Assembly (NCBI GenBank): GCA_030744095.1
Contig: JASLRF010000487.1
Location: 1 to 13,082 of the forward strand
Direction: 5' to 3'
Length of the DNA stretch: 13,082 nt
Source of the DNA: Pirellulaceae bacterium
Lineage (GTDB): Bacteria; Planctomycetota; Planctomycetia; Pirellulales; Pirellulaceae
Shown: piece after piece, positions 5,801-13,082 of the stretch
How positions within the stretch are numbered: the first letter of the stretch is position 1
How the letters are laid out: each line of letters starts with the position of its first letter
Notes under the pieces: model-generated
What the model saw: the letters and a program-made list of their open reading frames with translations, nothing else
Told to the model about the DNA's origin: nothing
Databases searched by the model: none
Made by a program: the position numbers and the translations under genes

Positions 5801-6292
5801 ATGGTCGAATCTGAGAGTCAACTTGTTGTGCGGCGGATTGTCTCGGGCGGGCAAACGGGGGTTGATCGGGGCGCCCTCGACGCGGCGATCGAACTTGGCC
5901 TTGAGCACGGCGGCTGGTGTCCCCGAGGCCGACGCGCCGAAGATGGCCCGATTCCGTTGCGTTACCAATTGCGCGAAACTGCGTCGGCAAGGTATCCGGT
6001 TCGCACGAGGCAAAACGTGATCGAGTCGGACGCGACTCTGCTGTTCTACCGCGATCATCTTCACAGTGGTACGGAGCTGACCTATCGCTTGGCCAAGCAG
6101 CACGCCAAGCCGTATTTGCTGGTTGATCTGGAGACACTGCTCGACCCCGCCGTCGTGCTCGACTGGATCCATGGCGAACAGGTCGATACGCTCAACGTGG
6201 CTGGTCCTCGCGAATCGACCGCACCTGGAATCGCCCGACAAACCCGCGAGTTTCTTACATGTTGCCTGGCGTCGGCAAGCGAGACTTCGTGA
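5801..6292 (+). CDS. Putative molybdenum carrier family protein (SLOG/YpsA-like fold)
   Basis: A 163-residue soluble protein. It starts RRIVSGGQTGVDRGALDAAI (11-30) followed by GGWCPRGRRAEDG (37-49), and has SGTELTYRLA and a late LNVAGPRES (about 128-136). These are the hallmarks of the putative molybdenum cofactor carrier family, a Rossmann-like fold related to LOG/YpsA nucleotide- or ligand-binding proteins; the GGQTGVDR loop would bind phosphate. The name derives from structural similarity to a Moco carrier, and actual ligands are unproven. The ATG at 5801 is chosen because conserved sequence begins a few residues later; the frame is open upstream to 5738, but that stretch is not protein-like. 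It lies 145 nt after the LysM gene and ends convergent with the oxidoreductase. No molybdenum genes are nearby. Confidence 0.8.
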   Translation: MVESESQLVVRRIVSGGQTGVDRGALDAAIELGLEHGGWCPRGRRAEDGPIPLRYQLRETASARYPVRTRQNVIESDATLLFYRDHLHSGTELTYRLAKQHAKPYLLVDLETLLDPAVVLDWIHGEQVDTLNVAGPRESTAPGIARQTREFLTCCLASASETS

Positions 6293-6318
6293 ATCGACAG
6301 CCGCCCGGGGTGGTAGCG

Positions 6319-6352
6319 AAAAAAAACCACACGACGGCTAAACGTCGTGTGG
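6319..6352 (-). terminator. Intrinsic terminator of the oxidoreductase transcript
   Basis: CCACACGACG (6327-6336) and CGTCGTGTGG (6343-6352) form a perfect 10-bp stem with a 6-nt loop. On the - strand it is followed at once by eight T (the A-run at 6319-6326). It lies 22 nt past the oxidoreductase stop, in textbook position. The + strand side has no T-run, so it should terminate only weakly for the convergent gene. Confidence 0.93.
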
Positions 6353-6374
6353 CTCTCCAATTCCAGTAAAGGAA

Positions 6375-7748
6375 TCAGCCGATTTCGTATTCAGTTTCGG
6401 GGTTCAGGCCGGGCTGTGGCACGGGGTATTTGCCATTGGCATCGGCCAGCAGGGGTGCGGGACCGTCATAGCTCAGATCAGCGAGTCCTGGCGCGAACTC
6501 GTGTTCGCAATTCAGGAACTGATCATAGGTGATCTCCTGACCCGTGTGGGCGGCCATGCGGCCCATGGAGGTAACCAGGCTAGACTTCACACCGCGTTCA
6601 ACTTCGTTGTAATCCTGGTCTTCGCGAATGGCGGCGATCAGGTCATTCCATTCGACTTGGTACGGATTGGGTTCAGGTTGCTGGTAGGCCCACACCATTT
6701 CCTCTTTCTTGAAGTTCTGACCCTTGTAGATCCGGCTCTTGGCGGGAATGTGTCCGGCAGTCGAGAAAATCGCCGATCCCTTCGTGCCGTGAACAAAAGT
6801 CGCGAATTCATTTTGGCAAGCAGGAATCGTGCGGCCATCGACGTACAACTTGGTCCCGTCGCCAAAGGTGTATTCGATCGAATAGTGATCGAAATTCTGG
6901 TCGACTTTATTGCCGCGATAGTGTCGACCACCGGACGCGCGTGCCTTAACAGGCCAATCGTTCTTGACCCAGCAGCCTTCGTCGATGTTGTGGATCAAGA
7001 AGTCACTGACCGCTCCGCCGCTGAGCCACAGGAAGGCGTGGAAGTGCCGGATTTGCCATTCGAGGTCACTGGTGCCTTCCGGTGCGGGCCCTGTCGAAGC
7101 TGACCCTGTCGGTCCTGCCATGCGATACGCTCGCAATGTGAGTACATCGCCAATTTTTCCGTCGTGAATCATTTCCGCCGCCGCTTGGCGTGACTTGCAG
7201 TGACGGCACATCAATCCGACGCCGACTTTGAGGTTCTTCTTCTTTGCCTGTTCGGCGAGGGCAAACATGCGCTTGCTGGTGGGACCATCGATGGTCACCG
7301 GCTTTTCCATAAAGACGTTGACGCCCTTTTCGATGGCGTATGTGAAATGCAGCCAGCGAAATGCCGGCGGCGTAGCAAAGATCACGACGTCGCCGGGATT
7401 CAGCACGTCAATTGCTTTCTTATAGGCATCGAAGCCGACGAATTTGCGATCCTTGGGCACATCGACTTGGTTCGGAAACTGCGTCGCCAGACTTTTGTGG
7501 CTGATGTCCTGCCGATCTTGGAAGACGTCTGCCATGGCGACCAATTTGACGGGCCCGTTCTTGACCTGCAAGGCGTTCTTGGCAGCTCCGGTACCGCGAC
7601 CGCCACAGCCAACCAATGCGACTTGAATGGTGTTGCTATCGGCCGCATGAACGTTGGGCACGGCGCTGGCGACCAAAGTCGAAGTGGCCGCTATAACGCC
7701 GGTGTTCTTGAGGAACTGTCGACGTGTGGAATCATTGACATTGGTCAT
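6375..7748 (-). CDS. Tat-exported Gfo/Idh/MocA family oxidoreductase
   Basis: A 457-residue protein with a twin-arginine signal (STRRQFLK at 7-14, hydrophobic stretch to about 30, likely cleavage after NVHA near 35) and then a dinucleotide-binding Rossmann domain: IQVALVGCGGRGTG (41-54). NVFMEKPVT (144-152) carries the family EKP motif, and the C-terminal alpha/beta domain has repeated HxxD/N-type residues (for example DFLIHNIDEGCW). Enzymes of this family oxidise or rearrange sugars and inositols with a tightly bound NAD(P); export with bound cofactor explains the Tat signal. Such proteins are greatly expanded in planctomycetes. The start is the ATG at 7748 with AAGGA 10 nt upstream; upstream codons (to 7841) lack sequence consistent with the signal peptide. 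It follows the SUMF1-domain gene by 108 nt and is closed by a strong terminator. The substrate cannot be read. Confidence 0.92.
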   Translation of the reverse strand: MTNVNDSTRRQFLKNTGVIAATSTLVASAVPNVHAADSNTIQVALVGCGGRGTGAAKNALQVKNGPVKLVAMADVFQDRQDISHKSLATQFPNQVDVPKDRKFVGFDAYKKAIDVLNPGDVVIFATPPAFRWLHFTYAIEKGVNVFMEKPVTIDGPTSKRMFALAEQAKKKNLKVGVGLMCRHCKSRQAAAEMIHDGKIGDVLTLRAYRMAGPTGSASTGPAPEGTSDLEWQIRHFHAFLWLSGGAVSDFLIHNIDEGCWVKNDWPVKARASGGRHYRGNKVDQNFDHYSIEYTFGDGTKLYVDGRTIPACQNEFATFVHGTKGSAIFSTAGHIPAKSRIYKGQNFKKEEMVWAYQQPEPNPYQVEWNDLIAAIREDQDYNEVERGVKSSLVTSMGRMAAHTGQEITYDQFLNCEHEFAPGLADLSYDGPAPLLADANGKYPVPQPGLNPETEYEIG

Positions 7749-7856
7749 AATAGCGCATTCCTTGTGGGGTGGAGGCAGGTTCGAGTGGAACTCGATAATG
7801 ACAAGATAAGGTAATTGGGCGGTTGTTACCAACGACTTCACGAATGTCGTTTTTGG

Positions 7857-8927
7857 TCATTCTTCCAGGTCGACTTGCAGAGGTTCCGTTTTGTTCCACT
7901 TGGCCGCCTTCTCCGCTTCGGAGGGCGTGACCAGCGGACGGACGATGCGAAATCCCACGTGCAAGGCGTCAGTGTGATACCAAATGCTCTGGGGCTCTTG
8001 GGGATCTTGTTCCTTCCAGTCTTCGTTCGAGCCGACTCGGGCAGCGCTTCGAAGGAGCTCAGGGTCGTCGTCCCAAGAACCGCCGCGAACGACGCGCGGA
8101 TACAGATTCAGTGGGATCTGCAAAGGGTCACTCGCTGTTTTTCCGTTGAACGAGGAATACGTGTCCTCGCCATGCTGGTCCAAGACCCATTCGGCCACGT
8201 TGCCGTGCATATCGTAGAGGCCCCATGGATTTGGCTTTCTTGTTCTGACTTTGCTGTAAGCTTCGTCGCTGTTTTCGTAGTACCAGGCGTAGTCGCCGAT
8301 CTGGTCGGTGTCGTTGCCAAAAGAATAAGCCGTCGTGGTGCCGGCTCGACATGCGTATTCCCATTCGGCTTCCGTCGGCAGCCGGTAGTAGCGCCCCGTT
8401 TTGGCAGACAACCATTGGCAGAACGTTCGAGCTGCATGTTGCGTCATGCAAATCGCCGGGTAGCCGCGTTTGCCCATTCCGAACGTCATGTCGGTGTAGG
8501 GTTCGGTCGGCTTGCTGATTTGAAACGGTTCTGCGAGCTTGTCACGGACGGTCAATTCCGTGCCGTCAACTTCGCGTCGCAGGATATCCAGATCGGACAT
8601 CCAAATCTCATACGCGTTCCAGGTGATTTCACATTCGGCCATCCAAAACGGCGAGACCTTGACTTGGTGTTGAGGGCCCTCGTCCGGTTGCCGTTCTTCT
8701 TCGGTCTTCGGGCTGCCCATCGAGAATTGGCCACCTGGAATTGGCAGCATTTTGATCTTCGCAGGCGAGTGTTCGATCAACTCGTCGTACGGTTTCATCA
8801 AGCTCTCGCTGGCTGCCTGGGAATCTACGACCTGAAGGGGAGCCGGATGGCGCTCGGCGGCGCCGATGGGATGCGTCGACAGAAGGCCCAGTGCGACGGC
8901 AAAGGTGGCTGCGCAGGAGTGAACCAT
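7857..8927 (-). CDS. Exported SUMF1/formylglycine-generating-enzyme-like domain protein
   Basis: A 356-residue protein from the ATG at 8927, beginning with a hydrophobic segment (CAATFAVALGLL...) that ends near GAAERH, a likely signal peptide. The SUMF1 (FGE-sulfatase) domain follows: IPGGQFSMGSP, EGPQHQVKVSPFWMAECEIT, YPAICMTQHAARTFCQWL, YYRLPTEAEWEYACRAG, PWGLYDMHGNVAEWV, VVRGGSW and GFRIVRP. True formylglycine-generating enzymes carry two catalytic cysteines just after RGGS; here that stretch reads RGGSWDDDPELLRSAAR with none, so sulfatase activation is unlikely and a binding or other role is more probable. The start is uncertain: TTG codons at 8975 or 9023 in frame would add basic residues that suit a signal-peptide n-region, and the ATG lacks a clear ribosome-binding site. 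Probably co-transcribed with the oxidoreductase. Confidence 0.85.
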   Translation of the reverse strand: MVHSCAATFAVALGLLSTHPIGAAERHPAPLQVVDSQAASESLMKPYDELIEHSPAKIKMLPIPGGQFSMGSPKTEEERQPDEGPQHQVKVSPFWMAECEITWNAYEIWMSDLDILRREVDGTELTVRDKLAEPFQISKPTEPYTDMTFGMGKRGYPAICMTQHAARTFCQWLSAKTGRYYRLPTEAEWEYACRAGTTTAYSFGNDTDQIGDYAWYYENSDEAYSKVRTRKPNPWGLYDMHGNVAEWVLDQHGEDTYSSFNGKTASDPLQIPLNLYPRVVRGGSWDDDPELLRSAARVGSNEDWKEQDPQEPQSIWYHTDALHVGFRIVRPLVTPSEAEKAAKWNKTEPLQVDLEE

Positions 8928-9090
8928 TGATGATGGCCGGCGAGAATGGCCAGACAGTCGGACGGTGCGCGTCAAAACCTCAATCCTCAAGTCAGTGAGT
9001 TGGCGTGGAAGGTGGGAAAACAAACAACGGCGTTCGTCCGATCAATTGTAACCAGTATCAGCCATGGAAGGAAACGAACGGACCACTCGG

Positions 9091-9245
9091 AGAAGGGGTG
9101 TTCTAACTGCCCGTTCGCGGAGAGGTAATTGATGCTTAGCGAGGCAACCTTGCTGAGCCCAACAACTGGGCGAAGGGGTGTCAGAATTGCCCATTCGCGG
9201 AGGCGCAGCTGATGTCCAGCCAGGATTATTTACTAGCCCAACGCG
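9091..9245. repeat. Two imperfect tandem copies of an ~80-bp intergenic repeat
   Basis: The sequence from 9091 recurs from 9171, offset exactly 80 bp at the start (GAAGGGGTGT, TGCCC, TTCGCGGAG and TGATG all line up) and 79 bp at the end (AGCCCAAC at 9156 and 9235). By hand count 39 of the first 54 positions match. The ending of copy 2, CTAGCCCAACGCGTCAACGA, resembles short dispersed repeats I associate with planctomycete intergenic regions, but that link is from memory. Confidence 0.7.
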
Positions 9246-9315
9246 TCAACGAAGAGGATTTATCGAGTTTCACCCGAGGAAATCCACAGCCGCTCCGCTC
9301 GACTGTCGAAGATTC

Positions 9316-9343
9316 TTGACACAACGCCTTTGTCGTATAGATT
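9316..9343 (+). promoter_or_regulatory. Possible promoter of the kinase gene
   Basis: A consensus TTGACA at 9316-9321 is followed after 16 nt by TAGATT (4 of 6 matches). The predicted transcript would have an untranslated leader of nearly 200 nt. The perfect TATAAT at 9376-9381 is an alternative -10 but has no good -35 partner. Confidence 0.35.
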
Positions 9344-9538
9344 TTAGGCATTATCCGAGGCATCGAGGTCGAGAATATAATTCGGTATCATCGTTCTTCG
9401 TCTTTTGTAGATTCTTGACGGCACCGGCCGCCTGGTTTTCTCTCGCCGCAGTTCCTTCGTTGTTTGGCCGTTAACCGTCCCTCTGCCTCGCTCGATCCGC
9501 GGAAAGTTCCGATCTCCCATTGCGCGAGGAGGCAGGTT

Positions 9539-12391
9539 ATGAGAATTTCTTGCCCGTATTGCGGGCATGGCATGAAGATCAAGAATGCCAGGCCCGGTGA
9601 GTACAAGCCGAAATGTGGCAAATGCGACGAACGATTCTTGTTGGCAGTCCCTCCCCAAGCGGGTGCGGACATCGAAGTGAAACGGCTTCCACGTGACTCA
9701 GCATGCGATCAAGGTACGCGTGCCGAGCTGGACGCCGGAACTCGACACGAGACGGCGATACCGATTGATGTGCCGACAAGAGAGCACGACACTAGCGAAA
9801 CCGCCGGCGAGGGACCCTCGCTGACGCCCGCCGAAAAGACGGTTGATGCTGATGGTCCCACGGCTAAACCTGTGAAGGACAAGACACCGGGAGCCATCAC
9901 CAAGGCCGATGCCATCGACGCCACGTTCGTTCTGCCAGCCAACGCCGCACCAGATGCCCCCAAGAAGGTGGTGGTGCACGCCAGCCGTGAGGCGTCACCG
10001 CTGGACAAGACAGCGCCAGAGAACATTGCACGTGGCGCCACGGGCCATCCGCACGCGGACGGAACGATGGCATCCGTGGGGCCGGTGGCAGGCACTGAGT
10101 CTTCACGAGACGGGTCTTCACTCGGCGGATTGCAGTTCGAGCAGCTTGGAGGCTACCGGATTCTCAGGGTACTGGGGCGGGGGGCGATGGGAACGGTGTA
10201 TCTGGCGAATCAGACTTCGCTCGACCGTCAGGTGGCACTAAAGACGATCCAAGCACAATGGTGTCAGAATCCAGCGACTGTCGCCCGTTTCACGCGCGAG
10301 GCCTATGCTGCGGCTCAGTTGACGCATCACAACGTGGTGCAGATTTATGACCTGGGTGCTGATCAGGGCGTCAATTTTTACAGCATGGAATTCGTCAAAG
10401 GCAAGTCGCTCGACGAGCTGGTCGAACAGCAGGGAAAGCTGGATCCGAAGGCGGCGATCGGTTACATCCTGCAGGCAGCTCGCGGCCTGAGTTTTGCCCA
10501 CGGCCATGGAATGGTCCATCGCGATGTGAAACCAGCGAATCTGTTGTTGAGCGACATTGGGGTCGTAAAGGTCGCCGACCTGGGCCTGGTCAAGACGCCA
10601 CAGATGGTCGAAGAGGAGAATGCGACGGCAGAGGCGTCGGCGCTGGCGGCTTCGACGGCGAATGTCACGTCGGCGAATATGGCGATCGGTACGCCGGCGT
10701 ACATGGCACCGGAGCAAGCGGAGGATGCGACTGGTGTCGATCATCGCGCCGACATCTATTCGCTGGGCTGTACACTCTATGTGTTGTTGACTGGGCAGAC
10801 GCCATTCGACGGTGCCACGGCGCTGGAGGTCATCACAAAGCATCGGACGGAACCGGTTGTCCGTCCAGAGAGGATCGACGCCGGCATCCCCGCTCCGGTT
10901 TCGGATATCGTCGTTCGGATGATCGCCAAGCTTCCAGACGACCGATTTGCGAATCTGGACGAAGTGATCGCAGCCTTGGAAGGATGTTTGGGCGCCGTTG
11001 TCCAGCCAATCCGCGAAGAACACGTGACCCAACTGGAAGACTGCCTGGCACGCTACAACAGTGGTGATGCGGCGAAGAGTCGAAGCCTGGTCGCGGCCGG
11101 CTTTTGTGGCGCGGCTATCTTGCTGACAGTTGGCAGTCTAATATTCAGTATCACCGTTGTTGGATGCTGGCTGTCGATGTTGGCGGCTGCTGTGTCGAGT
11201 TATTTTCTGGTCAGCGGCCTGCGCGACCGTACGGCGATGTTCGGCAAGTTGCGCGAGCTGATCTATAGCTATCGCCGCGCCGAGTGGCTCACATGGGCGT
11301 TCGGCGCGCTCGTGCTGGTGGCAGTCATGGTGTTTGTCGCCCCAGTGGCTGTCTGGTTGGGCTTTGCCGTCGTTGGTTCGCTGGCTGGCGGAGCATTCCA
11401 TTTTGTTTTTGACCGGCGACTCGCAGTTTCGCGTCGGGAACCGCTCGCGGCGATGGAAGAGATGCTGAAGAAACTGCGAGTTGGAGGAATGGATGAACTT
11501 TCGCTCCAGCAGTTTGTCAGCAAGTACGGTGGCGACTTGTGGGAAGAGATGTTTGAAACGCTGTTCGGTTATGATGCTAAGATGGTTGCACGTAACGCTT
11601 TGCGGCAAGACGGCCAGCAGCCTCGTAAACGGTTTCGTGGTTGGCGCGATCCTCTGATTCGCCGCATCAACAATCGTCTCCGGCGAACTCGGGAAGCACG
11701 CGAACGCAGGCATCTCGAGAAAATCGAGGCGGCGGCGCTGCAGGCAACGGGGCTCGACGCGACGCAAGCCCGACACCAGGCTGAGAACATGGCTGCGGCG
11801 ATGATCGATCACGCCGCTGCGGCGCGACGCGGGCCAGAGGCAGCCAACGCGACAGTCGATCCAAGAGCTGCCGCTGACGAAAAACGTGCTCGGATCAAAG
11901 CGATGTTGGCTGAGGCACGCAGCGGCAAGTTCGCATCGAAGCCAAGTCCGACTAGATTCTTGACGGGACCGCTCGTTTTCTTCTTGGGTGCGAAGCTCCG
12001 TTTTCTGGTCGGTAGCGCTCTTCTGGTCGGATGTCTGTTGTGGATGAACCAGCATGGTATGTTCTCATCGGAAATTGGAAATACTAGCAAACTGAATTTG
12101 GAAAGGGCACTTGGTCCGAGTGCGCCATTGAACATCCCCGTTGTCGGCAGATTCTTTGACAGCTTCAATCCAGGGTTCGCTGGATTGATGTTGTTGCTTG
12201 CTGCGTGCTTTCGCGGTTGGAAGATGACACTCTTCGCGTTGCCGGCGGCGGCAATCATGGTGTTCGGCCCTGCGAGTGGGATTCCTGGCGTGGCGGCTTT
12301 GGGCGGTTCGCACACAACGAGTTTGATCGTTGGCGGTACTATTGCCTTGATAGGTTTGTTTTTGGGTCGGACCCACGAAGAATTCTCTTGA
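9539..12391 (+). CDS. Zinc-ribbon, Ser/Thr protein kinase with multi-TM C-terminal region
   Basis: A 950-residue protein; the ATG at 9539 has GAGGAGG six nt upstream, which rules out the in-frame TTG at 9464. Parts in order: a zinc ribbon (C5, C8, C26, C29); a Thr/Ala/Asp-rich linker (about 40-200); a Pkn-type kinase domain (about 205-485) with GRGAMGTVY glycine loop, VALK lysine (K235), HRDVKPAN (D329) and GTPAYMAPE (E392); and a long C-terminal part with paired TM segments near 516-560 and 581-625, a basic/coiled Ala-Arg-rich cytoplasmic stretch (about 640-800), then further TM segments to the end. The DFG motif is DLG (D347), a change common in planctomycete kinases that keeps the metal-binding Asp. 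The activation loop has an Ala/Ser/Thr-rich insertion that could hold phosphosites. It probably signals from or to the membrane; substrates are unknown. It is 32 nt from the downstream protease gene. Confidence 0.92.
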   Translation: MRISCPYCGHGMKIKNARPGEYKPKCGKCDERFLLAVPPQAGADIEVKRLPRDSACDQGTRAELDAGTRHETAIPIDVPTREHDTSETAGEGPSLTPAEKTVDADGPTAKPVKDKTPGAITKADAIDATFVLPANAAPDAPKKVVVHASREASPLDKTAPENIARGATGHPHADGTMASVGPVAGTESSRDGSSLGGLQFEQLGGYRILRVLGRGAMGTVYLANQTSLDRQVALKTIQAQWCQNPATVARFTREAYAAAQLTHHNVVQIYDLGADQGVNFYSMEFVKGKSLDELVEQQGKLDPKAAIGYILQAARGLSFAHGHGMVHRDVKPANLLLSDIGVVKVADLGLVKTPQMVEEENATAEASALAASTANVTSANMAIGTPAYMAPEQAEDATGVDHRADIYSLGCTLYVLLTGQTPFDGATALEVITKHRTEPVVRPERIDAGIPAPVSDIVVRMIAKLPDDRFANLDEVIAALEGCLGAVVQPIREEHVTQLEDCLARYNSGDAAKSRSLVAAGFCGAAILLTVGSLIFSITVVGCWLSMLAAAVSSYFLVSGLRDRTAMFGKLRELIYSYRRAEWLTWAFGALVLVAVMVFVAPVAVWLGFAVVGSLAGGAFHFVFDRRLAVSRREPLAAMEEMLKKLRVGGMDELSLQQFVSKYGGDLWEEMFETLFGYDAKMVARNALRQDGQQPRKRFRGWRDPLIRRINNRLRRTREARERRHLEKIEAAALQATGLDATQARHQAENMAAAMIDHAAAARRGPEAANATVDPRAAADEKRARIKAMLAEARSGKFASKPSPTRFLTGPLVFFLGAKLRFLVGSALLVGCLLWMNQHGMFSSEIGNTSKLNLERALGPSAPLNIPVVGRFFDSFNPGFAGLMLLLAACFRGWKMTLFALPAAAIMVFGPASGIPGVAALGGSHTTSLIVGGTIALIGLFLGRTHEEFS

Positions 12392-12423
12392 ACTTTACGC
12401 CCTCACAATTGAGATTGAGTTAT

Positions 12424-13082
12424 ATGTCAGACGATTCTCCTCAAAACAGCCACCGCACGGTTTCTGAAGCAACGCGAGCGGCCGCATCGCATACAGGCCT
12501 GTTGACTGGGCGATTGAGTTTGTTCTTCATAGCGCTCGCATGTTTGCTGCTCATGCGGTTCTTCGTGCCTTACTTTGTCGAGAGGATTCAGTACGCAGTC
12601 ACGCGTGGCCGCCAGCGTGCCGAGGTTGAGGTTGCGGAAAAGGCGCTTGAGAAGTTGCCCCTGGAAGGGCTTTCACAGGCGTACCAACTCGTGTCCAAGC
12701 GAGTGGGCCCGTCGGTCGTGCATATCAATGTGCGCGCGGTGACTGAAGTGATGCCGAACGATGAATTCGCCTGGCTTTTTGGTCCGAGCCGACGCGAAAG
12801 TCAAGGACAGGGATCCGGAGTCATCATCGACCAGGCAGGTTTTGTGCTGACGAACCATCATGTGGTCGAGGGAGCGACCGAAATCGAGGTCTCCCTGGCG
12901 GATGGAAGGGTCGTGTCCGCGGAAGTGATTGGCAGTGACGCGCCCTCTGATCTGGCGGTTCTGAGGATCTCCGCCAAGAACCTAATCGCTGCACAGTGGG
13001 GCGATAGCGACCAGTTGGAACCGGGGGCATTGGTGTGGGCGCTGGGTAGCCCCTTCGGACTGGAACATAGCATTACATTCGG
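12424..13082 (+). CDS. HtrA/DegP-type serine protease, N-terminal part (3' end outside window)
   Basis: The frame is open from the ATG at 12424 to the window end (219 complete codons). A single TM anchor lies at about 30-51 (LSLFFIALACLLLMRFFVPYF), followed by an alpha-helical stretch and the S1C trypsin-like domain: VGPSVVHINV, GQGSGVIIDQAGFVLTNHHVV (split over about 125-148) with catalytic His146, and SDLAVLRI with catalytic Asp176. WALGSPFGLEHSITF begins the strand leading to the catalytic Ser, which lies beyond the window, so activity and PDZ domains cannot be judged. Such anchored proteases degrade or sense misfolded envelope proteins. The gene follows the kinase stop by 32 nt with only a weak GAGATTGAG ribosome-binding site, so the two are probably co-transcribed. 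Confidence 0.9.
   Translation, partial: MSDDSPQNSHRTVSEATRAAASHTGLLTGRLSLFFIALACLLLMRFFVPYFVERIQYAVTRGRQRAEVEVAEKALEKLPLEGLSQAYQLVSKRVGPSVVHINVRAVTEVMPNDEFAWLFGPSRRESQGQGSGVIIDQAGFVLTNHHVVEGATEIEVSLADGRVVSAEVIGSDAPSDLAVLRISAKNLIAAQWGDSDQLEPGALVWALGSPFGLEHSITF

Larger units (their letters stand above)
8928..9538. other. Divergent intergenic region between SUMF1-domain and kinase genes
   Basis: About 600 bp with no convincing protein gene. It holds the 80-bp-period repeat pair at 9091-9245, a 10-bp stem (two G-U pairs) at 9135-9157, a TTGACA with a possible -10 (9316-9343) and an isolated perfect TATAAT (9376-9381) on the + strand. The element GATTCTTGAC occurs twice, at 9311 and 9410. The leftmost part may encode the N-terminus of the - strand gene if a TTG start is used. 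Confidence 0.5.

Noticed and set aside
7815..8930. 371-codon + strand open frame opposite the SUMF1-domain gene (and a 204-codon one at 7200-7814 opposite the oxidoreductase)
   Set aside because: Both are exact antisense shadows of strongly recognisable genes. Their translations show no domain or membrane logic, and long antisense frames are expected in GC-rich coding DNA.
9178..9474. 98-codon + strand open frame in the kinase upstream region
   Set aside because: It spans repeat copy 2 and the promoter candidates, has no ribosome-binding site, and its translation is Arg/Pro-rich without domain features.
9464..9538. In-frame TTG start for the kinase 25 codons upstream
   Set aside because: The ATG at 9539 has a near-perfect GAGGAGG, and the zinc ribbon begins at residue 5 from there; the upstream stretch is not protein-like.
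11138..12055. 305-codon - strand open frame inside the kinase gene
   Set aside because: Antisense to the membrane and coiled part of the kinase; the Ser/Arg/His/Gln-rich translation is typical of shadow frames.
1..13082. CRISPR arrays, tRNA or rRNA genes, insertion sequences, attachment sites
   Set aside because: I saw no regularly spaced repeat-spacer pattern, no tRNA-like cloverleaf with a matching T-loop, no rRNA sequence and no transposase; the repeats present are the queA minisatellite and the 80-bp pair.

Overview
The window looks like chromosomal DNA of a planctomycete, probably of the Pirellulales. The clues are a short division-cluster remnant (mraZ, rsmH, then a LysM protein instead of the usual ftsL, ftsI and mur genes), a Tat-exported Gfo/Idh/MocA oxidoreductase beside a SUMF1-domain protein, and a large zinc-ribbon/Ser-Thr kinase/multi-TM protein next to an HtrA-type protease. 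This placement rests on gene content and reading style; no database was consulted.

Left part (1-2712): the C-terminal end of an unidentified + strand gene, then queA on the - strand carrying three in-frame 45-bp tandem repeats, then a divergent GT4 glycosyltransferase. The glycosyltransferase is preceded by a 22-codon small ORF whose stop overlaps its start codon (ATGA).

Centre (2713-6292, + strand): mraZ, with a promoter-like sequence and phased GTGG repeats (a probable MraZ operator) directly before its ATG; a gap of about 450 bp with several tightly packed inverted repeats; rsmH; a membrane-anchored LysM protein in the usual ftsL position; and a small putative molybdenum-carrier (SLOG fold) protein.

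Right part (6293-13082): a strong - strand intrinsic terminator closes a probable two-gene - strand unit (SUMF1-domain protein, then Gfo/Idh/MocA oxidoreductase). A gap of about 600 bp holds two imperfect copies of an 80-bp-period repeat and possible promoters. It is followed by the + strand kinase and, 32 nt later, the start of an HtrA/DegP-type protease that runs off the window. The kinase and protease probably form an envelope-signalling operon.

The best candidates for something new are the mraZ operator and structured mraZ-rsmH spacer, the LysM protein in the ftsL position, the repeat-expanded QueA, the coupled small ORF before the glycosyltransferase, and the kinase-HtrA pair. None of these is proven to be a new system from sequence alone.
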